From: Planctomycetota bacterium
GTDB lineage: Bacteria > Planctomycetota > Planctomycetia > Planctomycetales > Planctomycetaceae
Assembly: GCA_016872645.1 (NCBI GenBank)
Contig: VGZH01000057.1
Span: forward strand, 1-36,643
DNA: 36,643 bases
Direction of reading: 5' to 3'
Part shown: positions 8,049 to 15,030 of the stretch, in pieces
Layout: each line of letters starts with the position of its first letter
Position numbering within the stretch: the first letter of the stretch is position 1
Translations under genes and position numbers: made by a program
The notes under the pieces: generated by a model
What the model was told of the DNA's origin: nothing
Databases searched by the model: none
The model's input: the letters and a program-made list of their open reading frames with translations, nothing else

Positions 8049-9056
8049 TTACCGCTGATTGCGAAGTTGCTCAAGCTGCTGTGGCGTGAGGTCGCTATTC
8101 GACGGCATCTCCGTGTCGAACTGATTGAAGCCGTTCGTCGGGCGCGAGGTCGCCGGGTCCGCTCCAATGCCCGGAGCAACCGCCGATTGCGTTTGAACTG
8201 ACGGTGACAGTTGCTGTGCGGCGGTTTGTTGAACGCCCAGCACATCGTTGGGGCTCAGCTGATGGTCGACGACTTGGGCCGGTTGCAAATTTGTGAGAGT
8301 CGGCAGGGCTCCGGCCGGAGCTTGCATGTCCGGTTGTGGGCGATTGCTTGTGCCTGCAAGGACGTTTTTGGTTTCCTTCTCGACGCGAATTTCGGCCAGC
8401 CAGAACTGAGCTTGTTCGAGCGTCGGCTTCTTGGCAAGCGCTTGGGCGAAGTGCTGCTCGGCCAGATCGAGCTTACCTTGATCGTGCAGGATCAGACCGA
8501 GGTTATATTCTGCTTCGGCCTCGCCGACAGAATTGACGAACAGCGGTTTCGCCGTGACCAAATCTCCCGATTTCGCGGTCGCGACGGCGAGATGAAACTG
8601 GATGGTGTCGTCGTCGGGTGCGACTTGCAGACCCCGTTTGAGCGTATCCATCGCTTGTGGCCATTTTTCTTGAGCGGCGTAGAATTGCCCCAATGCGTCG
8701 AGGACCAGTGGATTGTTGGGTGAACTCTTGAGAGCCTTGCGAAAGCCCTCTTCAGCCTCGGCAGTGCGTCCCGCGAGCTGGTCCATGCGGGCCAACCCCA
8801 GCAATGCTTCGATCGATTGCGGTTCGTCGTGCAGGACTCGCTGGTAGCGTTCGCGGGCCTCGGTCATGTTGCCGAGCTGCTCTTGCCACTTAGCGTAGGC
8901 CAAATCGAGTCTGCTCGGTTCCTTGAGTTTCTTGCGATTGGACGTTCCTTGCCGAGCATCCATGTCGCGCTTGGCGAATGATGGCCAGCCACGACTCGAA
9001 GTTGCGCAGCCGGTCAGCATTCCCAGCATTAGGATCACAGTGGTGAAGCGAGTCAT
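8049..9056 (-). CDS. TPR-repeat lipoprotein
   Basis: The 335-residue product begins MTRFTTVILMLGMLTGC, a type II signal peptide with lipobox LTGC, so it is predicted to be lipid-anchored in the envelope. Five or so tetratricopeptide units span roughly residues 45-240 (for example AEEGFRKALKSSPNNPLVLDALGQFY and LAEQHFAQALAKKPTLEQAQFWLAE). The last ~95 residues are Pro/Gln/Ser-rich and probably disordered. TPRs mediate protein assembly, and TadD/PilW-type lipoproteins are the closest functional analogy. It lies 83 nt downstream of the AAA+ ATPase and is probably in its operon. The start at 9056 was chosen for the lipoprotein signal. An upstream in-frame start at 9164 would bury the signal internally and overlap the ATPase gene. 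Confidence 0.85.
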   Translation of the reverse strand: MTRFTTVILMLGMLTGCATSSRGWPSFAKRDMDARQGTSNRKKLKEPSRLDLAYAKWQEQLGNMTEARERYQRVLHDEPQSIEALLGLARMDQLAGRTAEAEEGFRKALKSSPNNPLVLDALGQFYAAQEKWPQAMDTLKRGLQVAPDDDTIQFHLAVATAKSGDLVTAKPLFVNSVGEAEAEYNLGLILHDQGKLDLAEQHFAQALAKKPTLEQAQFWLAEIRVEKETKNVLAGTSNRPQPDMQAPAGALPTLTNLQPAQVVDHQLSPNDVLGVQQTAAQQLSPSVQTQSAVAPGIGADPATSRPTNGFNQFDTEMPSNSDLTPQQLEQLRNQR

Positions 9057-9139
9057 CGAGATGCCACACTTCCGCGAGCAACGAACGTGAATCCGCGCGA
9101 GGCGGTTTGAGAGAATTCGATCGTCTGGGCAAGTTTGTG

Positions 9140-10678
9140 TCAGATTTCGCAAAAGAAGCGGCACGCGGCTTCCTCGAGCAGCTTCTGTGAAAGCGCAAAC
9201 TTCTGATCCCGAAATCGGCAGATCGACTGGGCAATCTCTAACAAATCTCTGGGATCTGACGATCGCGGGGTTCGGCCTTGAGCGTAGTGGTTAGCGAAAA
9301 GGTACTGAACGGCTCGCTCGTCGAACGGCACTTTCCGCTGCTCGCACACCAGTTGAAAGATTTGCGAGTACATCTCGGGACTAGGTGCCCCGATTCGAAT
9401 TTTGTGTCGGATGCGCCTCAGGAAAGCCTCGTCCACCAATTCCTGCGGGTCGAGATTCGTGCTGAAGATGATCAGCAGTTCGAATGGCACGGAGAATTTC
9501 TTGCCGGTATTGAGCGCGAGGTAGTCGACCCGCTCTTCCAGCGGCACGATCCAGCGGTTGAGGAGATCTTTGGGACTCACGATTTGTCGTCCGAAGTCGT
9601 CGATCAGAAAGACTCCACCGTTCGCCTTCAGCTGTACCGGGGCTTGGTAGAAGTTGCTGACCTTGTTGAAGCGTAGTTCCAATTGGTCGAGCGTCAGTTC
9701 GCCACCCGTGATGACTACCGGCCGTTTCACTCGCCGCCAGCGGCGATCGACGGCGGCTTCCAGTCTCTGTCGTTGATCGCCAGCCTCGCGAGAGTTTGAG
9801 TTCTCGGCGTCGTAGTTGTCGGTGACGACGTGCAGCGTCGGGTCAAAGATCGTGATAATCGAGTTCTCGGTGGTGATAGCATACGGAACGTAGATGTCGC
9901 CGCTGTGACAATTGAGGAATCGGCCCAGTCCACGTGCGACGGTCGATTTTCCGTTACCCGGTGGGCCGTAGATGAAGATCGAACGGCCGCTGCAGACTGC
10001 CGGGCCGACTTCATCGAGCAGCTCGGGCCCGATAACCATGCCGTGAAACGCTTCCATCAAGCGCTCAGTGTCGCATTCAATTCCGGCCACCGTCTGCATT
10101 CGACATTGCGCGACGTACGACTCCAGCGACACCGGAGCGGGTCCGACGTACCGGCATTGCTCGAACGCTTCGCGAGCTCGTGTGCGACCGAGTTCCGTCA
10201 GACTGAACCGGTACGATGCCCGGCCCAGGAAGTCGCCCGACGTCACCTCAATGCACTTCTCGTCTTTGAGGAATCGCAGGCTCTCGTCGATTAAGTTGAA
10301 CGGCAGCCGCGCATTCTTCGCGATGTCGCCCCCCAGCAGGTGTCCGTGCAAATAGATCTGCTTGAGGATCAGATCGCAGACCTGCATGCGTGACAGGCCG
10401 GTGTCTTTCAACGACTGCGGAGCCCTTGGAGCCTGGGTTGCCGCATCGCCGTCGGTTTTGACACCCAGAGTCGCCACCTGCGGATCAGCCAGCAGGCTGC
10501 AAGTTTCTTTGGACAAATCTTCAAACAAATCGGCAAACAGCTCTCGCGGAGCGCTTGTCGGCGCGATTCCTCCCGTGAGTTCGAAGGTTGCCAATGTCGA
10601 ATTGGTTTGGCTGTCCATAACTGACTTGTCCGCCTTTGGCGCCGGCGATCTGTTGTCGCGCTGAATTGTCGGATTCAT
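9140..10678 (-). CDS. AAA+ ATPase with N-terminal winged-helix-like region
   Basis: The protein has 512 residues. After a low-complexity N-terminus, residues ~95-175 resemble a winged helix (LSRMQVCDLILKQIYLHG..LLGGDIAKNARL, then a wing with YRFSLTELGRTRAREAF). The AAA+ core follows. It has Walker A GPPGNGKS (about 230-237), Walker B GGVFLIDDFG, sensor-1 LLIIFSTN and an arginine-rich DEAFLRRIRHKIRIG that can supply the arginine finger. A C-terminal lid has NHYAQGRTPRSSDPRDLLEIA. The fold is nearest to MoxR/chaperone-like AAA+ proteins. The linked TPR lipoprotein and secreted hypothetical protein suggest envelope assembly or pilus-related remodelling, but that is inference. A second ATG at 10618 is a possible start. 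Confidence 0.85.
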   Translation of the reverse strand: MNPTIQRDNRSPAPKADKSVMDSQTNSTLATFELTGGIAPTSAPRELFADLFEDLSKETCSLLADPQVATLGVKTDGDAATQAPRAPQSLKDTGLSRMQVCDLILKQIYLHGHLLGGDIAKNARLPFNLIDESLRFLKDEKCIEVTSGDFLGRASYRFSLTELGRTRAREAFEQCRYVGPAPVSLESYVAQCRMQTVAGIECDTERLMEAFHGMVIGPELLDEVGPAVCSGRSIFIYGPPGNGKSTVARGLGRFLNCHSGDIYVPYAITTENSIITIFDPTLHVVTDNYDAENSNSREAGDQRQRLEAAVDRRWRRVKRPVVITGGELTLDQLELRFNKVSNFYQAPVQLKANGGVFLIDDFGRQIVSPKDLLNRWIVPLEERVDYLALNTGKKFSVPFELLIIFSTNLDPQELVDEAFLRRIRHKIRIGAPSPEMYSQIFQLVCEQRKVPFDERAVQYLFANHYAQGRTPRSSDPRDLLEIAQSICRFRDQKFALSQKLLEEAACRFFCEI

Positions 10679-10714
10679 GCTGCTGAGACTGCTCGTGTCG
10701 TTGAGTTGCCGGTG

Positions 10715-11449
10715 CTACGTTCCATCGCCACTGCCGCTTGCCGCTGACGTGCCAATGGCGTTCGTCAAAATTGGCGGTGTGATGATTGGTTTGAAGATCG
10801 ATTTTCTTTCGAACCTTCGAATGTCATCAACTTCCTCAGTCGGACGATCCAATGGGCTGATCACACGGACTAGCACGGGAGGAACTTGATCGGGACCGAC
10901 CAACTGCGAGGCATTCGCTTTCACAGCCGCCAAGCGAAGTTCGCTGCTAATGCTGTCGTTGCCCGCTTGCACGAAGGCGTAGCGATACCCAACCGGAGCG
11001 TTCTCCAAAATCCATCGCAACTGCATCCGCCCCGATTCATTCAGCTGTTGAGTCTCATCGAAGTGGTATTCGTACAGCGTCGTCATCGTCACCCAGCCGT
11101 TGTTGGCCTGAGCCGCTGAACGCCCGCCGACATACTCCTGGTCCTGGCAATTGTACGGGTGTGGCCAGAATTGCTCGGCGCGGTAGATGTGGCTGGGCAG
11201 ATTTGCCGGACCAGTTGGTCGCGGCGTCGGCGGCCAGAGCGTTCCATGTTTATAGACCTGCCGCGAACCAATTGGATCGCAAGCCCACGCGGCATCGTAC
11301 GCTTCGCGTTCCGCTCGATGTTCGGTCATCTTGAGAGGAGGTTGCTCGTTCCACGGCCACGGAATCATTCCGGCCGAAACTGCCGACGGAACCAAAGTCG
11401 CGCAAACGATCGCTCCACGCAGCGACCATCCTCGCCAATTGCCTTCCAT
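10715..11449 (-). CDS. Secreted hypothetical protein of unknown function
   Basis: The ~244-residue product has a basic N-terminus and a hydrophobic stretch (GAIVCATLVPSAVSAG) typical of a Sec signal peptide. The mature part is Pro/Trp/Tyr-rich with two cysteines (AWACDP and PYNCQDQ). It has a helical region, LNESGRMQLRWILENAP, followed by a strand, RYAFVQAG. This is faintly reminiscent of OmpA-like or BON-type peptidoglycan-associated modules, too weak to assign. It is 36 nt upstream of the AAA+ ATPase on the same strand, so an operon of this gene, ATPase and TPR lipoprotein is likely. The start at 11449 is uncertain; 11464 is the alternative. Confidence 0.7.
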   Translation of the reverse strand: MEGNWRGWSLRGAIVCATLVPSAVSAGMIPWPWNEQPPLKMTEHRAEREAYDAAWACDPIGSRQVYKHGTLWPPTPRPTGPANLPSHIYRAEQFWPHPYNCQDQEYVGGRSAAQANNGWVTMTTLYEYHFDETQQLNESGRMQLRWILENAPVGYRYAFVQAGNDSISSELRLAAVKANASQLVGPDQVPPVLVRVISPLDRPTEEVDDIRRFERKSIFKPIITPPILTNAIGTSAASGSGDGT

Positions 11450-11567
11450 GGCTCTGCCCCCCAATGCGCGACACGGGCACTTGAACCGAGTGTCTTGTTC
11501 GTCGTTATCGGCTTTGGACCCGAACGGTCATAACGAGAAACCGATTGAGGAAACTTGCGAGGGGGCC

Positions 11568-12551
11568 TCAGGACAGTAAAAGAGCCGCCGCACCCTGAGT
11601 CAGTAAGCCCTCGGCCACCGCGTGCCCCAGCGAGATCGCGTCCGCCTCCGAAGCAACCGCCGCGAGTCGATCGGATTCGAATCGCTGCGCGCCATCCAGA
11701 CTCAGCACAACCGCCGTCATTCGCACCGAATCACCCTCCGGCCGAGTCCACACTCCCAAAGGAGCATGGCAGCCGGCTCGCAGCGTCGAAAGTACGGTCC
11801 GCTCGGCAAGCACCGCGTACAGCGATGCCGGTTCAATCAATCGAACGAGAACGTCGCGCGTCGAGTTATCGTCGCTGCGGCATTCGATTCCCAAGGCCCC
11901 TTGCCCGACCGCAGGCAGCATGAATGGTGGCCGCAATGAAACGCTGATCCGTCCGGCGAACTCCAATCGAGTCAGTCCCGCTTCTGCCAACACGAGCGCA
12001 TCGAATTGTCCTTCGTCGAGCTTGCGCAGCCGGGTTTCGACATTCCCACGAGCCTCGACGAATTGCAGGTCGGGGCGATGATGCAGCATTTGGGCCCGAC
12101 GACGCGGACTGCTGGAACCGATGCGAGCACCAGCAGGCAGAACGGGGAACGCACAAGGCAGAAGGTTGTCACCAGCAGAGTCTTCTGCTTTCTGCTTTCC
12201 GCCTTCCGGCAAAACCAGCCCATCGAACATCGCACCGCGCTGTGGCACCGCGGCGAGCGTCAGTCCCTCGACCGGCTCCGTCGGCAAGTCTTTCAGGCTG
12301 TGAACCGCGACGTCCGCTCGGCCGTCGATCAATGCGGCCTGAATCTCGCGAGTGAAGACTCCGGTGCCGGTTCCCCCCAGCCGAGTCAATGGTTCGATCT
12401 TGTTTCGATCGCCAATTGTCGACAGCGGAACGATCTCGACGGAGTGCTCTGGTGCGACGGACTTCAGTAAATCGCGGACATGCTCCGCTTGCCACATCGC
12501 CAGTCGGCTGGCTCGCGTCGCAATGCGGATGGGAGCAACAACGTTCGACAC
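11568..12551 (-). CDS. hemC: Porphobilinogen deaminase (hydroxymethylbilane synthase)
   Basis: It joins four porphobilinogen units into hydroxymethylbilane in tetrapyrrole (heme and corrinoid) synthesis. Family motifs run in order: IRIATRASRLAMWQAEHV, TRLGGTGTGVFTREIQ, DVAVHSLKDLPT, RIGSSSPRRRAQMLHHRPDL, RGNVETRLRKL and LPAVGQGALGIECR. The Cys in LRAGCHAPLG (about residue 261) carries the dipyrromethane cofactor. An in-frame insertion of about 25 residues lies between GLVLPEGG and LPAGARIGSSS and is encoded by a 7-bp-periodic repeat tract. The start is uncertain. GTG 12551 has AGGTGG just upstream and places the family N-terminus correctly, whereas a TTG at 12614 would start inside the palindromic element. 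Confidence 0.94.
   Translation of the reverse strand: MSNVVAPIRIATRASRLAMWQAEHVRDLLKSVAPEHSVEIVPLSTIGDRNKIEPLTRLGGTGTGVFTREIQAALIDGRADVAVHSLKDLPTEPVEGLTLAAVPQRGAMFDGLVLPEGGKQKAEDSAGDNLLPCAFPVLPAGARIGSSSPRRRAQMLHHRPDLQFVEARGNVETRLRKLDEGQFDALVLAEAGLTRLEFAGRISVSLRPPFMLPAVGQGALGIECRSDDNSTRDVLVRLIEPASLYAVLAERTVLSTLRAGCHAPLGVWTRPEGDSVRMTAVVLSLDGAQRFESDRLAAVASEADAISLGHAVAEGLLTQGAAALLLS
12136..12210. repeat. 75-bp heptamer-periodic tract inside hemC
   Basis: In 7-bp steps the plus strand reads GGCAGAA, CGGGGAA, CGCACAA, GGCAGAA, GGTTGTC, then after a 12-nt centre TTCTGCT, TTCTGCT, TTCCGCC, TTCCGGC. The left units (GCAGAA type) are inverted relative to the right units (TTCTGC type), so the tract is a loose palindrome. 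Its length of 75 bp keeps hemC in frame. Confidence 0.75.
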
Positions 12552-12568
12552 GGAATCCACCTTATCAA

Positions 12569-12644
12569 GTCGGATGGCCACCCCCGGCCGTCCTCCGGTT
12601 CGCACTTGTCTCAAAGTAGGGACGGCCGAGGGCAGCCATCCGAC
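12569..12644. repeat. 76-bp palindromic element upstream of hemC
   Basis: The 25-nt arms 12569-12593 and 12620-12644 are inverted copies matching at 22 of 25 positions, around a 26-nt centre. The element sits between hemC and the downstream alpha/beta hydrolase promoter-distal end (hydrolase stop at 12649). It can form a long hairpin in RNA from either strand, and may be MITE/REP-like. Confidence 0.85.
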
Positions 12645-12648
12645 GAAA

Positions 12649-13539
12649 TCATTTCAGCAACCCGCGTGACGCGAGCCATTCTTCACAGCGTTTTGGCCAC
12701 GTCGAGGCGGCGTCGGCACTCGGTCGCAATCCAAAACCGTGACCGCCGGTCGAGTACACATGCAACTCGGACGGCACGCCCGCTTTCTTGAGCTGCAGAA
12801 ACAATTGCACGCTCGATTCGCACGTCACTCCATCGTTGAACGCGTGAGCGAAAAACATGGGCGGCGTGGTCTTGTCGATCGTGAACTCCGGTTTCAGTTG
12901 TCCTTGCTTATCGACGAAATAGGCCGGATACACGAGCACCGCGAAGTCGGGACGACACGAAGTTTTGTCGATGTCGTCGCTGGTGTCGTAAAGCCGTGAC
13001 GCATGTTTGATCGCCGCCGCACCTGCCGCCATTCCACCGGCCGAGAAGCCCAGCAATCCGACCCGTGAAGGGTCGATCTCAAACTCCGATGCCCGGCTGC
13101 GTATCAGGCTGACGGCTCGCTGAGCATCCTGAGCGGGAGCCAACCAATTCGGCGAGCGACTCCCTGTTGGACAGCGATATTTCAGAGCGAACGAGGTCAC
13201 GCCGATCGTGTTGAACCACTCGGCGACTTCGGTTCCCTCTTTGTTCCACGCGAGAATGTTGAAGCCACCTCCGGGGCAGATGATGACCGATGTCCCGTTC
13301 CGTTTTTCCTTCGGCGGCAGGTACACCGACAGCGACGGCCTGCCGATGCTCGTGAGTCGAATCGTCGGCGGGTTCTCGCCTTCCTTCGGTGGCTGAGTCA
13401 CTTCCGGCCCGATGTCCTGCGTCTCTCCCGGCGGCTTGCCCGGCCAGACATCAATGACCTTCGCGGGTTCTGCGGCTGTGGCAGAGCCGACGGCGATCCC
13501 AAGTAATAGCCCCAATCTCATCATTGTCGTTTGTGGCAT
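12649..13539 (-). CDS. Secreted alpha/beta hydrolase (esterase/BD-FAE-like)
   Basis: The 296-residue product has a signal peptide (MRLGLLLGIAVGSATAAE). The alpha/beta-hydrolase fold shows an oxyanion region VIICPGGGFNILAW, nucleophile S166 in GFSAGG, acid D236 in HAFNDGV and H267 in STGGHGFG. This architecture matches the planctomycete 'xylanase'/acetyl-esterase-like family, which removes acyl groups from plant or algal polysaccharides. The actual substrate is unproven. The gene begins VIDVWPGKPPGE, a common lead-in of this family. It reads toward hemC's upstream region, and its stop is 4 nt from the palindromic element, which may serve as its terminator. Confidence 0.88.
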   Translation of the reverse strand: MPQTTMMRLGLLLGIAVGSATAAEPAKVIDVWPGKPPGETQDIGPEVTQPPKEGENPPTIRLTSIGRPSLSVYLPPKEKRNGTSVIICPGGGFNILAWNKEGTEVAEWFNTIGVTSFALKYRCPTGSRSPNWLAPAQDAQRAVSLIRSRASEFEIDPSRVGLLGFSAGGMAAGAAAIKHASRLYDTSDDIDKTSCRPDFAVLVYPAYFVDKQGQLKPEFTIDKTTPPMFFAHAFNDGVTCESSVQLFLQLKKAGVPSELHVYSTGGHGFGLRPSADAASTWPKRCEEWLASRGLLK

Positions 13540-13622
13540 GTTCGTGATCTCGTTTGCAAAGTTGCTAATGCTGGCTGTGCTGGTTCGGTTTAGTGACCAT
13601 CAACAGGTTCGCTTTCTGACTG

Positions 13623-13814
13623 TTGATCTTCGTCGGACTGGCGGCCGACCAGTACCGTCGGTTCGGCCCATTTGCGAGCGTTGGCATCGGAATCTTTCTG
13701 GTGCCGATCGTTTTCATGCTTCAATTGATGCTGGCTCGTTGCTTTGGCTTTCACCATCAAAAGTTGGCGGACGAAAGCGATGATGATCTCACGGACTCTA
13801 AACCTCGCCAGTGA
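13623..13814 (+). other. Possible 3' remnant of a membrane protein gene
   Basis: A 63-codon frame reads VGLAADQYRRFGPFASVGIGIFLVP-type sequence, with one clear hydrophobic segment and an acidic tail (DESDDDLTDSKPRQ), and its codon third positions are GC-skewed. It has no ribosome binding site and no ATG start. It lies in the otherwise empty 270-bp gap between the hydrolase start and the DUF1553 pseudogene end. It is either a decayed gene tail or chance. The remaining gap 13540-13622 shows nothing. Confidence 0.3.
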
Positions 13815-15011
13815 TTGAACACGAACTTGGAGCTGTTGAGCAATGTCCACAGCAGGTCTTGCAGTCCCTCTGGCCATGACGATGCTTGGCACAGCAACTC
13901 CTCAATTGCTGTCAGTTCGTCGGCGTGAGGCTTGCGAGACTAAGTGGCCAGATACAAGTCTTCAAGGATCTCTGCTTCGGACTTGTTCGCTTTCTGTAGC
14001 GTCGCCAGTCGGCCGTTGTCGCTGATGACCTTTTGATGCAGCGTTGTGCCGTTGACCAGATGCAGTGCTTGCAAAAAATCGGATTTGCCGCCGCGAGGAA
14101 AATCGCAGGTGTTATTCCACAACGCCCGGCCGAAGGTCATCAAGAAGTTCGACAGAAACGACGGATCGGCCAGCGCGATGCGTGCAGAGTTGCCCATCGG
14201 GATCGGGGCTCGGCTGAAGTTCGCCCGCCAATTGGTAAACGCGCGAGTTGCAGATCGTCCACAGTAAGTGCTTCGCGTCGAACTTGTGCTCGCTCAATTC
14301 GCCAGACAGCCGGTCCAACACCGCTGGCATCGTGGCGGGAGTCGTCGTTCGCAAGTCATCGGCGGTTAGTAGCGGTTCGTGCAATGCGCACGCTTCAACG
14401 GCCACTGTCAGCGGCCGTTTCGGACTTGGGTTATCGGTGACTCGCAAACTGCGTGGGCCGCCGAAGCGAGATCACTAGGTGCCCGATTCTTTCGATGCCA
14501 ACTGCGTAAAGAACACGGCGAGTCCCCAATAGTCCTCCAAGCTCCAGGCTTCCTGTGGGTGGTGATGGCAGCGAGTGCATTGCATCCGCGCGCCGAGAAA
14601 AACCCGCGCAGTCGTCTCGGCGAGGTCTTCGACCTGCTCGTCGATAAAGAAGTAGCCGACCGCTCCGTTCGCATGCAAGTTGTCCTGCGCCGTCAGCAAC
14701 TCGCGAGTCCACACGTCGAGCGGCTTGTTGTCTCGCAGCGACAGTCACAATCCACCGCGTCCCTGGAACGAGCCGTGACACGCACCTGTGTTGCAACCCG
14801 CTTTAGTCAGCGCGGGTGAGACAGCGTGAACCAAGTTGATCGTCCGAGCGTTCGCGGTCGAACTGGCGAGTCGTACCGACGTTGAGCCGGCTGGCTCAGC
14901 GGCAATTGAGCATTCGACGGCGAAGATCGCTAGCAGCCCGACGAGAACAGTTCGGCGGAAACCGAGAAATGGAGTACGACGAGTGAAGAATGAGAAATGA
15001 GCAGAATTCAT
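13811..15011 (-). pseudogene. Decayed DUF1549/DUF1553 (PSCyt) gene
   Basis: Read on the minus strand, fragments in several frames follow the order of an intact DUF1549-DUF1553 protein. A signal peptide precedes LTKAGCNTGACHGSFQGRGG (CxxxxCH motif). Next come WTRELLTAQDNLHANG, FLGARMQCTRCHHHPQEAW (CxxCH) and DDLRTTTPATMPAVLDRL. Then come FDAKHLLWTICNSRVYQL, FLMTFGRALW, QALHLVNG, ILEDLYLAT and finally DLLWTLLNSSKFVFNH ending near 13811. Stops and frame changes separate the pieces. About half of the usual 2.4-3 kb is missing, including most of the DUF1549 core after RGG. Intact members pair with DUF1501 proteins and are thought to be heme-binding secreted oxidoreductase-like partners. The 5' ATG lies 3 nt after the glycosyltransferase stop. 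Confidence 0.85.
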
Positions 15012-15030
15012 GGTTCATTCGCCATTCTCA
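14984..15030. repeat. Heptamer-periodic tract at the glycosyltransferase/DUF1549 junction
   Basis: The plus strand reads TGAAGAA, TGAGAAA, TGAGCAG, then the inverted half ending TTCATTC, GCCATTC, TCA. It spans the last codons of the glycosyltransferase and the first codons of the DUF1549 pseudogene, so it supplies both the stop and the start codon there. Confidence 0.55.

Noticed and set aside
11555-11923. Plus-strand frame antisense to hemC
   Set aside because: Arg/Pro-rich shadow; hemC is clearly real on the other strand.
13590-13892. Minus-strand 100-codon frame downstream of the DUF1553 pseudogene
   Set aside because: No ribosome binding site or family signature. It overlaps the pseudogene's 3' end in a different frame from its conserved motifs.
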